Source: an uncultured Bacteroidales bacterium (lineage in GTDB: Bacteria > Bacteroidota > Bacteroidia > Bacteroidales > Bacteroidaceae). From it: a DNA stretch of 9,675 bases. The notes below the pieces were generated by a model, which worked only from the letters and a program-made list of their open reading frames with translations, had not been told where the DNA came from and ran no database searches. Location of the stretch: assembly GCA_937896105.1 (NCBI GenBank), contig CALBKR010000333.1:1-9675 (forward strand), given 5' to 3'. The position numbers and the translations under genes are program-made. Positions 1 to 5,624 of the stretch are shown in pieces. Each line of letters begins with the position of its first letter. Positions within the stretch are counted from its first letter, which is position 1.

Positions 1-54
1 TAGCGCACTACGTTCGGGACGTAGGGGTCGGGCGTTCGAGTCGCCTCATTCCGA
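1..54 (+). tRNA. tRNA-Pro(CGG), 5' end outside the window
   Basis: The 3' two-thirds of a tRNA can be folded by eye. The anticodon stem is CTACG (8-12) with CGTAG (20-24) around the 7-nt loop TTCGGGA (13-19), giving anticodon CGG at 15-17. The G after the anticodon is what proline tRNAs carry. A 5-nt variable loop (25-29) follows, then the T arm: GGGCG (30-34), loop TTCGAGT (35-41), CGCCT (42-46), whose outermost pair is G-T. CATTCCG (47-53) would be the 3' acceptor strand and A54 the discriminator. No CCA is encoded, so it would be added after transcription, as is usual in Bacteroidota. The 5' acceptor strand and most of the D arm lie before position 1, so acceptor pairing cannot be confirmed here. 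Confidence 0.93.
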
Positions 55-62
55 CGCTGACA

Positions 63-100
63 AAAAATCGAACAACAACGCAGGTTGTTGTTCGATTTTT
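63..100 (+). terminator. Intrinsic terminator of tRNA-Pro
   Basis: A perfect 17-bp stem pairs 63-79 with 84-100 around the 4-nt loop GCAG. It begins 8 nt after the tRNA discriminator base, and the 3' arm ends in five T's. The 5' arm begins with A's, so the hairpin could also work on the opposite strand. Confidence 0.88.
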
Positions 101-135
101 ATTTCATAATCTATAGAAAATTTTGCCATAAAGGG

Positions 136-143
136 TATATTTG
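136..143 (+). promoter_or_regulatory. Bacteroidota -7 promoter box TATATTTG
   Basis: TATATTTG is an exact match to the Bacteroides-type -7 consensus TAnnTTTG. It lies 27 nt upstream of the ATG at 171, so transcription would start near 150 with a short leader. No clear TTG -33 box is seen at the expected distance. The box overlaps a TTG codon at 141 that is in frame with the gene, which argues that translation starts at 171 instead. Confidence 0.55.
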
Positions 144-170
144 CAATATAAACACAAAATCGCTAATTAT

Positions 171-467
171 ATGATACCCAAAACCAAAGAGTGTATGTTA
201 CCTCTTTTGCAATATTTGAGTGATAAAGAAATCCATTCAGCAGAGGAATGCAGAGTATATATATCAAAAGTTTTTAATCTATCAAACGAAGAGAAAGCAA
301 TATTAAAATCAAAAGATATAGTAGGTTGGGCAAAACATCGTTTAAGAATAATAGGACTGCTTGAAACCGTATCTCGTGGCAACTATAGAATTACAGAAGA
401 CGGTTTGAATTTCTTGCAAATAACACCATCTACAAAGGAAAGACCTTTTAAGGAATATGGTTATTGA
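171..467 (+). CDS. Orphan Mrr-N-like winged-helix protein (98 aa)
   Basis: This small protein resembles the N-terminal winged-helix domain of Mrr-type restriction endonucleases. Family-like features are the opening IPKxxExMLPLLxYL (residues 2-16), the acidic helix around residues 36-46, the VGWAKxxLxxxGLLE segment (about 51-65), and the wing GNYRITEDGLNFL (about 70-82). In full Mrr proteins this DNA-binding part precedes a PD-(D/E)XK nuclease domain. Here the reading frame stops after 98 residues and no nuclease domain follows in any frame, so the gene is either a truncated remnant or a stand-alone DNA-binding protein. I chose ATG 171 because the upstream in-frame TTG at 141 lies inside a -7 promoter box. 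Base composition is much more AT-rich than the genes to the right, suggesting transfer. The domain call rests on motif recall, not on a search. Confidence 0.68.
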   Translation: MIPKTKECMLPLLQYLSDKEIHSAEECRVYISKVFNLSNEEKAILKSKDIVGWAKHRLRIIGLLETVSRGNYRITEDGLNFLQITPSTKERPFKEYGY

Positions 468-514
468 TTATCAAAGTAAATAGAACCATTCAAAACAGTA
501 TTAAACCTCATTCT

Positions 515-913
515 ATGGAAATTATATTATCTATTGCCTTGCTTGTCTTCGGGATTTTACAAATAATCTTATTCTTCAAAATTTGGGGTATGACAAATGA
601 TATTGCAGAGATGAATGCAAGATTCAAAGCAATATGTCCTACTGAAGAGGAAAAGAAAATAAATGCTTTAATGGAGAAGCAAAAGTTAACTGATAGTGTT
701 AACGCCAAAGCTATTAATGATATAACAGAGCGTTGGGGCAAGGACTTGACTGAATCAGAGATTAATCAAGCAAAATCTTTAATTGGAAAGATTTACGCAA
801 ATGAGTTAATTGTCAAAGACCTCAAAAAAGAAACAGTTTTTGTTTGGGACAAAGAGACATGGGAACAGAACAAGCATCAAACGGATAAATACAAACTATT
901 ATATTCTAAATAA
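515..913 (+). CDS. Small protein with one N-terminal membrane segment, unknown function
   Basis: I do not recognise a characterised function. From ATG 515 the product is 132 aa. Residues about 3-22 form a hydrophobic helix (IILSIALLVFGILQIILFF), followed by KIWGMTNDIAEM, a juxtamembrane pattern I associate with uncharacterised Bacteroides proteins. The rest is a charged, mostly helical domain with a Trp-containing tail (VFVWDKETWEQ) and no visible catalytic motif. An in-frame TTG at 464 overlaps the stop of the preceding gene and would add 17 polar residues. I prefer ATG 515, which places the membrane helix at the N-terminus. The gene shares the AT-rich composition of its upstream neighbour and is probably co-transcribed with it, ending at the hairpin at 986-1030. 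Confidence 0.7.
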   Translation: MEIILSIALLVFGILQIILFFKIWGMTNDIAEMNARFKAICPTEEEKKINALMEKQKLTDSVNAKAINDITERWGKDLTESEINQAKSLIGKIYANELIVKDLKKETVFVWDKETWEQNKHQTDKYKLLYSK

Positions 914-985
914 CCTCGGATGATTAGAACACACCAACAAACAGACTTCTAATTGTTCGACAATGCAGAAATCTGATTGAGCAAG

Positions 986-1030
986 AAAAAGCAATAGACC
1001 CCAAAGCGATTTTGGGGTCTATTGCTTTTT
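986..1030. terminator. Bidirectional terminator between convergent genes
   Basis: A perfect 20-bp stem pairs 986-1005 with 1011-1030 around the 5-nt loop GCGAT. The base of the stem is five A's on one side and five T's on the other, so either strand gives a GC-rich hairpin followed by a U tract. It lies between the plus-strand gene ending at 913 and the minus-strand gene ending at 1048 and can serve both. Confidence 0.9.
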
Positions 1031-1047
1031 GTAAGGGGAGTTGTATT

Positions 1048-2817
1048 TTATCTTTCTGCTGCATCTTGCACCTGCTGCATTACCCTTAGCCAGTTTCCGC
1101 CCCAGATTTTTTCAATATCGGCATCGCTGTAGCCACGGCGCAGCAGCGCGCGTGTTACATTACGCAGCTGTGAGGCAGAAGAGCATCCCTGCACCGCTCC
1201 GTCGCCATCGAAATCGGTACCTATTCCCACGTGGTCTATGCCTGCGACGGCTATCGCATGCTCCAAATGCGCGATAAAATCATCGAGCGTAGCTGCGCCT
1301 GTGGAGCGCAGGAAACCGCTGTACATTGTCACCTGCACCACTCCACCCTTGGCGGCAAGGGCGCGCAACTGTTCATCGGTGAGGTTGCGTGGATGGTCAC
1401 AGAGTGCACGGCACGATGAGTGCGAGCAGACAACGGGCTGCGTGCTACACTCGAGCACTTGCCAAAAGGTGCTTTCGGCCGCGTGTGAGAGGTCGACAAG
1501 CACACCAAGACGATTCATCTCACGTACTACATCCCTGCCGAACGGGCTCAAGGCTCCGTGCTCGGCTTTGCCGCGTGCCGAGTCGCAGATATCGTTGTCG
1601 CCATTGTGGCACAGTGTGATGTACACCACGCCCCGATGGCGGAAACGCGCGATGTTTTCCAAGTCAAGACCTATGGCATAGCCGTTCTCAACGCCAAGCA
1701 TTATGGCACGTTTGCCTTCTCGTTTGAGTGCACGCAACTCGCGCGGGCTGCTGCACAACGAGACATAAGCGCTGTTGTCGGACACGCCGTCGGCTACCCA
1801 TTGGAGCAGAGAGAATGCCCTCTCGGTTGCATTGCACAGCGACTGCGCGTCGCGTGCCCCTTGCGGGATATAAGCTACCATTGTAGTGGCATCAAGCAGG
1901 CCTTCGCTCATCTTGTGAAGGTCGACAAGAGCCACATCGCTGCGCTGCCCGAGGCGGTAGCCGGTAGAGGCAAGCATCGGGGTGTCGCAGTGCGAGTCGA
2001 GTGTCAGTATCCTGCCGTGCAAGGCTGTTGTGCGCCTGTAGAGTGCAGCCTCATCCACGAGCCAACGGAAAAGCGGCATCATCCTGTCATCGTTGTTCAT
2101 AATGAAGGACTCGGGATGCCATTGCACACCTATTATGCTGCGGCCGTCGACAGCTTCGATTCCCTCGATGACGCCATCGGGCGCCTCGGCCACTACCCTG
2201 AAGCCTTGCGGCACACGGCTCACAGCCTGGTGGTGGAAGGTATTCACGCCAAGATGCTCACAGCCGAATATGCGCCCGAGAAGGCTGTCGGCAGCTATTG
2301 CCACATCGTGAGTCGCAACACCGCGCTCAACAGGCTCCTGGTCGTGGTTCAGAAGGTGGTCGCCAAGCGCCGCATATATATCCTGATGCACCGAACCGCC
2401 GAGAGCTGCCGCTATTGTCTGTATACCACGGCAGATGCCGAGTATAGGGAGCGAGCGGGCATCGGCAAGCCGGATGAGCAGCAGTTCCTGTTCGTCGCGT
2501 CGTGGGTTTATGCCGTGCAGCAGAGTGTTGTCGGGCTCCTCGCCCATATACCGTGGGTCGATGTCGGCACCACCAGTGAGAAGCAGTGCATCGATGTGCG
2601 GCAGGGTCGAGAGCAGGGCATCGCGGTCGGCGTATGGCGGTATCAGCAACGGCACGCCGCCGGCCTCGAGCACCGACCTGTAATAGGCCTCGGCAAGGGT
2701 GGCCTTGTCGTCGGCAAAATTGGCAGTGATACCTATCACGGGACGCGCCACGAAAGATGGATAATTCCTGTGCAAAAGGGCAAACTCACCCTGAAGGTCA
2801 AATTTATCTGATGGCAT
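1048..2817 (-). CDS. Fusion enzyme: gamma-glutamyl hydrolase (C26) plus membrane-dipeptidase-type peptidase (M19)
   Basis: Two complete enzyme domains lie in one 589-aa chain. Residues about 22-255 are a class I glutamine-amidotransferase fold of the peptidase C26/PuuD type: TGGADIDP (81-88), nucleophile elbow GICRGIQ with Cys129, and WHPES with His234 and Glu236. Residues about 265-585 are an M19 (renal dipeptidase-like) metallopeptidase with the expected metal ligands: HCD (His276, Asp278), Glu377 in LGVENG, His445 in DLSHAA, His466 in CSHSS, and the GTDFDG motif at 534-539. C26 enzymes cleave gamma-glutamyl bonds and M19 enzymes cleave dipeptides, so sequential breakdown of gamma-glutamyl peptides is a reasonable inference. 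The exact substrate is unknown. No signal peptide is visible, suggesting the cytoplasm. ATG 2817 is preferred over the in-frame TTG at 2826. The gene lies 75 nt downstream of an Lrp-type regulator on the same strand. Confidence 0.92.
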   Translation of the reverse strand: MPSDKFDLQGEFALLHRNYPSFVARPVIGITANFADDKATLAEAYYRSVLEAGGVPLLIPPYADRDALLSTLPHIDALLLTGGADIDPRYMGEEPDNTLLHGINPRRDEQELLLIRLADARSLPILGICRGIQTIAAALGGSVHQDIYAALGDHLLNHDQEPVERGVATHDVAIAADSLLGRIFGCEHLGVNTFHHQAVSRVPQGFRVVAEAPDGVIEGIEAVDGRSIIGVQWHPESFIMNNDDRMMPLFRWLVDEAALYRRTTALHGRILTLDSHCDTPMLASTGYRLGQRSDVALVDLHKMSEGLLDATTMVAYIPQGARDAQSLCNATERAFSLLQWVADGVSDNSAYVSLCSSPRELRALKREGKRAIMLGVENGYAIGLDLENIARFRHRGVVYITLCHNGDNDICDSARGKAEHGALSPFGRDVVREMNRLGVLVDLSHAAESTFWQVLECSTQPVVCSHSSCRALCDHPRNLTDEQLRALAAKGGVVQVTMYSGFLRSTGAATLDDFIAHLEHAIAVAGIDHVGIGTDFDGDGAVQGCSSASQLRNVTRALLRRGYSDADIEKIWGGNWLRVMQQVQDAAER

Positions 2818-2823
2818 AGTGTT

Positions 2824-2852
2824 CAAAAATAAGGAGCACCCGCACTATTGAA
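2824..2852 (-). promoter_or_regulatory. Possible promoter of the C26-M19 gene
   Basis: On the minus strand TATTTTTG (2824-2831) matches the -7 consensus TAnnTTTG. TTTC, one base off the TTTG -33 box, lies 18 nt upstream (2850-2853). The box is only 6 nt before the ATG, so a transcript made here would be nearly leaderless. That weakens the call; read-through from the lrp gene is the alternative. Confidence 0.25.
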
Positions 2853-2864
2853 AGAGACGGGTGC
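2836..2864 (-). terminator. Small hairpin between lrp and the C26-M19 gene
   Basis: GCACCCG (2836-2842) can pair with CGGGTGC (2858-2864) across a 15-nt loop. On the minus strand it is followed by a short T-rich run (2824-2830). It could reduce read-through from the regulator into the enzyme gene, or act in the enzyme's leader. The stem is short and the loop large, so this is a weak call. Confidence 0.3.
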
Positions 2865-2892
2865 CGCTTTGTCTGCGAATAGACTGTTCTGT

Positions 2893-3360
2893 TTACTCCA
2901 TTGGCATATTGCGCTTGATGCTATGCGCAAGCACAATCATTGTCTCGGTGCTGACAACGCCCGGAATCTCCTGCACACGGCCGTTGAGCAGCTGCATCAA
3001 GTGTTCGTTGTCGTGCGAATACATCTTTGCAAGAATTGAGTATGGGCCTGTGGTGTAGCAACACTCTACCACCTCGGGTATCTCGCGCAGACGCTCCACA
3101 ACCTCCTTGTACATTGAGCCGCGCTCGAGGCGGATACCGATGTAGGTACAGGTCTTGTAGCCGAGACGACGCACATCGATTTCGTAGCACGAACCCGATA
3201 TGATACCCATATCTATGAGGTGCTGCACACGCAAGTGTATGGCGGCACGCGACACGCCGCAAAGTTCGGCTACGTTACGGAAAGGAATTCGCGCATCCTT
3301 TGAGATGATGCTCAGGATTTTAAGGTCGAGCGCATCGACTTTACATTCAATGTTTTTCAT
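2893..3360 (-). CDS. Lrp/AsnC family transcriptional regulator
   Basis: The 155-aa length and layout are those of a full Lrp/AsnC protein. Residues about 8-60 form the N-terminal winged helix-turn-helix: LDLKILSIISKDARIPFRNVA, then the recognition region GVSRAAIHLRVQHLIDMGII. Residues about 68-150 form the RAM/AsnC effector-binding domain, with IPEVVECCYTTGPYSIL (94-110) and the closing IPGVVSTETMIVL (132-144). Such proteins form dimers and octamers and usually respond to amino acids. The gene starts 25 nt downstream of the membrane FKBP gene on the same strand, and the peptidase fusion gene follows 75 nt later. A role in controlling that peptide-degrading enzyme, itself, or both is a natural inference, but the effector cannot be read from the sequence. 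Confidence 0.95.
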   Translation of the reverse strand: MKNIECKVDALDLKILSIISKDARIPFRNVAELCGVSRAAIHLRVQHLIDMGIISGSCYEIDVRRLGYKTCTYIGIRLERGSMYKEVVERLREIPEVVECCYTTGPYSILAKMYSHDNEHLMQLLNGRVQEIPGVVSTETMIVLAHSIKRNMPME

Positions 3361-3385
3361 TATTAGGTCAGTTATATGTATTTTT

Positions 3386-4267
3386 TCATTTCACAATATT
3401 CACAATCTCGAGGTCGTACACGATGGCGCTGTACGGTGGCACTCTGTCAGACCCCTGACTGCCATAGGCCTGCTGCCAGGGAAGATAGAGCTTGCACTTG
3501 GTACCTACCGGGAGGCTCGTCAATGCAGCAGACAAGCCTGGGAGAAGAGAATTCACACGTGCCTTTACGACCTCGCCGCGGGAACTGTCAAAGGAGTTGC
3601 CGTTTATGTACGATGCCTTGTAGATGTAGGCAACAATGTCATTCTGCGATGGTTTTTCACCCGTTCCTTCGCGCTCGACCTTCACCTGCACTCCGCCATC
3701 GAGTGTCACCACTCCGCCGCGTGTACTGTTCTTCTTGATGAACTCCTCGCTGGGAAGACGGAAGACTATGCTGTAATAATAGTCCCTGGCCTGCGCAATG
3801 GACATCTTGGCATCTCCACCTGCCATAGCCTTCAAACCCTCGAGAAAGATGTGCCTATCGACCTTTTTTGTCGAGTCGCTCTGCTGTATCGCATAGTTGG
3901 CCTCATCGAGCATCTCCATAGCCGATGCACCGATGACAACGCCTTGCGCATACGCCATAGCCTTGGGCGACGCATCGGCCGGAAAGGCATTGACAAGCCC
4001 CTTAATGAATTCATCTCTTGTATCGGCGGTTATCCCCAACTCCTGCATTGCACGCGGCATTTCACTCGCAACCATAATACTTACAGCATAGGAGAGAGAA
4101 TCATCGGCAGTGGCAAGACCCGATGCATTACGTTCCGTAACGGCATCTCTGCTCTTGTCACCGGCAGCCGCACTCTTGCCGTCACGCGGCATAAAGCACA
4201 ACCCGACAACCAGATACACAACCAGCGCCGAGACTATTACCCAAATGGCTTTTTTCCCTGTTTTCAT
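3386..4267 (-). CDS. Membrane-anchored FKBP-type peptidyl-prolyl isomerase
   Basis: The product has 293 aa. A hydrophobic segment at residues about 7-25, after the basic start MKTGKK, is a membrane anchor or uncleaved signal. No lipobox cysteine is in a convincing position (Cys24 lies at the end of the helix). Residues about 55-180 form the helical FKBP N-terminal dimerisation region, and about 205-293 the FKBP catalytic domain. Several active-site positions are kept (Phe226-Asp227 in NSFDSS, Tyr268 in AYGS, PPYSA at 277-281). The Trp that normally floors the proline pocket is Leu245 in PGLSAAL, and the closing Phe is Tyr284. Isomerase activity may therefore be altered, with a chaperone role more likely. 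It starts 6 nt after the cytosolic FKBP gene, so the two are almost certainly co-transcribed. Confidence 0.92.
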   Translation of the reverse strand: MKTGKKAIWVIVSALVVYLVVGLCFMPRDGKSAAAGDKSRDAVTERNASGLATADDSLSYAVSIMVASEMPRAMQELGITADTRDEFIKGLVNAFPADASPKAMAYAQGVVIGASAMEMLDEANYAIQQSDSTKKVDRHIFLEGLKAMAGGDAKMSIAQARDYYYSIVFRLPSEEFIKKNSTRGGVVTLDGGVQVKVEREGTGEKPSQNDIVAYIYKASYINGNSFDSSRGEVVKARVNSLLPGLSAALTSLPVGTKCKLYLPWQQAYGSQGSDRVPPYSAIVYDLEIVNIVK

Positions 4268-4273
4268 CGTACT

Positions 4274-4858
4274 TTACAGAACTTTGATTAGCTCGACATC
4301 GAATATGAGAGCGCTATAAGGCGGAATCATCTCGCCTGCACCGTGCTCGCCGTATGCCATATCGTAAGGGATATAAAGACGCCACTTTGCGCCCTCCTGC
4401 ATAAGCTGCAGAGCCTCTACCCAGCCCTTGATAACCTGGTTAACGCCAAAGACAGCAGGCTCGCCACGCTTGATTGAACTGTCGAACACGGTTCCGTCGA
4501 TGAGTGTACCCTCGTAGTGGCACTGCACGCGGTCGGTTGCCGAAGGTTTCTTTCCGTTACCGGCAGCAACAACCTCGTACTGCAGGCCGCTGGGCAGCAC
4601 TGTAACACCCTCTTTCTTGGCATTTTCTGCAAGGAAAGCCTCACCGCTCGCCTTGTTCTGGGCGTATGCCTCCTCGGCAAGCTGACGGAAATGATTGTTG
4701 ACAACAGCCTGTGCCTCGGAGTGCGACATTTCGGTCTTAGCACCGGTGAGCACATCTTTCAGCGCCTTTACAAAATCATCGACATTCATATTCTTAACAC
4801 CCATTGAGAGAAGATTCTGGCCAATTCCCATTCCAAGGCCGTAACTGAATTTATCCAT
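4274..4858 (-). CDS. fklB: Cytosolic FklB-like FKBP peptidyl-prolyl cis-trans isomerase
   Basis: From ATG 4858 the product is 194 aa and is laid out like E. coli FklB (FKBP22). It has a helical dimerisation domain beginning with SYGLGMGIGQNL (5-16), a long helix with FLAENAKKEGV (75-85), and the FKBP domain from about residue 100. Expected proline-pocket residues are all present: Tyr115, Phe125-Asp126 (VFDSS), Val142-Ile143, Trp146 (KGWVEAL), Tyr169 (AYGEHG) and Phe186 (IFDVEL). There is no signal peptide, so it acts in the cytoplasm. The frame stays open upstream to an ATG at 4951, but those extra 31 residues are not family-like and that start would coincide with the promoter candidate at 4941-4969. 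It is the first gene of the minus-strand run. The symbol is by similarity only. Confidence 0.94.
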   Translation of the reverse strand: MDKFSYGLGMGIGQNLLSMGVKNMNVDDFVKALKDVLTGAKTEMSHSEAQAVVNNHFRQLAEEAYAQNKASGEAFLAENAKKEGVTVLPSGLQYEVVAAGNGKKPSATDRVQCHYEGTLIDGTVFDSSIKRGEPAVFGVNQVIKGWVEALQLMQEGAKWRLYIPYDMAYGEHGAGEMIPPYSALIFDVELIKVL

Positions 4859-4940
4859 ATTCCTAAATTTTATTATATTATGTATATTACTGTCATTTTG
4901 CCAGACTGCGGATTTACACATTTTGCAAAGTCCGACCGGG

Positions 4941-4970
4941 CGAAGATACAATTATTATTCAAAATGCAAG
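4941..4970 (-). promoter_or_regulatory. Promoter candidate for the FKBP-lrp-peptidase run
   Basis: Read on the minus strand, TATCTTCG (4941-4948) differs by one base from the -7 consensus TAnnTTTG. CTTG (4967-4970) sits 18 nt upstream as a -33 element. Transcription would start near 4934 and leave a leader of about 75 nt before ATG 4858. Confidence 0.5.
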
Positions 4971-5144
4971 CACAAATGGCATATTTTTTTCATTTGAAAC
5001 AGAAAATTTCCGCGCACAGCGACTTTTTGTCAATTTTACATTTTGTCAGCACTTTTCCAAGACACGGCACAACGCCCAGGGTTACCATTTGTTATTTAAA
5101 ATAAAAATATCCTGCAATAGTACCGAAAGCTCAATTTATTTCCA

Positions 5145-5152
5145 TAACTTTG
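5145..5152 (+). promoter_or_regulatory. -7 promoter box TAACTTTG for the plus-strand run
   Basis: TAACTTTG matches TAnnTTTG exactly and lies 76 nt upstream of ATG 5229. No TTG -33 box is found 17-21 nt upstream, which suggests that an activator is needed or that the promoter is weak. The box overlaps the left arm of a 19-bp palindrome. Confidence 0.55.
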
Positions 5153-5167
5153 TGATATAATCACAAA
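5149..5167 (+). promoter_or_regulatory. 19-bp perfect dyad, operator candidate
   Basis: TTTGTGAT and ATCACAAA (5149-5156 and 5160-5167) are exact reverse complements around the 3-nt centre ATA. The inner part, TGTGA-N5-TCACA, resembles a CRP/FNR-family site but with a 5-nt instead of the E. coli CRP 6-nt spacer. It overlaps the -7 box and the likely transcription start, a position more typical of a repressor operator. The binding protein is unknown. Confidence 0.45.
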
Positions 5168-5175
5168 CACAGGCC

Positions 5176-5200
5176 TTTTGTCTTTGCTTTAGTGACAAAA
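5176..5200 (+). promoter_or_regulatory. Leader inverted repeat TTTTGTC/GACAAAA
   Basis: TTTTGTC (5176-5182) and GACAAAA (5194-5200) are perfect complements separated by 11 nt, inside the predicted leader of the 5229 gene. As RNA the stem is short and AU-rich. It may instead be a protein-binding site, since the same heptamer occurs twice further upstream. Confidence 0.25.
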
Positions 5201-5228
5201 CATCTTTAACATCAAACAGGTTACAGAA

Positions 5229-5612
5229 ATGCCGAACACAATAATACTTGCCATCATCTTTGTATTCCTTGCAGTGGGTATGTATCTCCTGCGCAGGTTC
5301 TACAGCAACACGCCGGCTGCTGCCGAAGAGGAGCACGACCACCACGACGGCGAGGACGGGGTATGCTGCGGAAAGCACACCAACTGCGCCAAGGGATACG
5401 ACAACAGCAATCTCTACTTCGACGATGAGGAGCTCGACCGCTTCAAGGGCACCGATGCCGCGGAGTACACCGACAACGACATCGAAGAGTTCCGCCAGGT
5501 GCTCTACACAATGGACGAGAAGGAGGTCGACAATTGGGTACACTGCCTGCAGACACGCGGCATTGAGCTGCCGCCGGTGATAAAGGATGAAATTCTGATG
5601 ATGCTACAATAA
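5229..5612 (+). CDS. Small membrane-anchored His/Cys-rich protein, unknown function
   Basis: I cannot name this 127-aa protein. A membrane helix spans residues about 4-21 (TIILAIIFVFLAVGMYLL) and is followed by RR, so the rest is predicted to lie in the cytoplasm. A short segment then clusters possible metal ligands: HDHH (His36, His38, His39), Cys46-Cys47, His50 and Cys53 in CCGKHTNC. The remainder (about 60-127) is an acidic helical domain with DIEEFRQVLYTM, DNWVHCLQTRGIELPP and a C-terminal DEILMMLQ. Its gene starts 76 nt after a -7 box and lies 12 nt upstream of the TPR lipoprotein gene, so it appears to lead the operon that ends in porX. Metal or redox cofactor binding is an inference from the ligand spacing only. 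Confidence 0.8.
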   Translation: MPNTIILAIIFVFLAVGMYLLRRFYSNTPAAAEEEHDHHDGEDGVCCGKHTNCAKGYDNSNLYFDDEELDRFKGTDAAEYTDNDIEEFRQVLYTMDEKEVDNWVHCLQTRGIELPPVIKDEILMMLQ

Positions 5613-5624
5613 GGGAGTGATAAA

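Larger units (their letters stand above)
4859..5228. other. Divergent intergenic regulatory region (370 bp)
   Basis: No gene is seen in this AT-rich stretch between the divergent starts at 4858 and 5229. It holds a promoter candidate for the minus-strand FKBP run (4941-4970), a -7 box for the plus-strand run (5145-5152), a perfect 19-bp dyad overlapping that box (5149-5167), a small leader hairpin (5176-5200), and four copies of the heptamer TTTTGTC or its complement (5025-5031, 5041-5047, 5176-5182, 5194-5200). Confidence 0.7.

Noticed and set aside
44..513. CCTCATTC in the tRNA 3' end (44-51) repeated at 506-513
   Set aside because: The match is only 8 bases, does not extend, and the second copy sits just before a start codon, not at an element boundary.
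88..960. 8-bp direct repeat TTGTTCGA at 88-95 and 953-960 flanking the AT-rich block, considered as an attachment-site pair
   Set aside because: Eight bases over regions this size can match by chance. The left copy is part of the terminator stem, and no integrase gene lies between the copies.
1558..2811. Long plus-strand open frame (417 codons) opposite the C26-M19 gene
   Set aside because: It is fully antisense to a gene with two sets of intact catalytic motifs. Its translation shows no family motif, and long antisense frames are common opposite GC-rich genes.
3200..4291. Plus-strand open frame (363 codons) opposite the membrane FKBP and lrp genes
   Set aside because: It spans the 25-nt gap and parts of two unrelated minus-strand genes, and its composition is that of a shadow frame with no recognisable domain.
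4859..4951. Upstream start (ATG 4951) for the cytosolic FKBP, adding 31 residues
   Set aside because: The extra residues do not look like any FklB-family N-terminus and the start coincides with the best promoter candidate; ATG 4858 gives the normal family beginning.
5136..5543. Minus-strand open frame (135 codons) overlapping the divergent region and the 5229 gene
   Set aside because: It is antisense to the 127-aa gene and runs through its promoter; the Val/Leu-rich translation is typical of a shadow frame.
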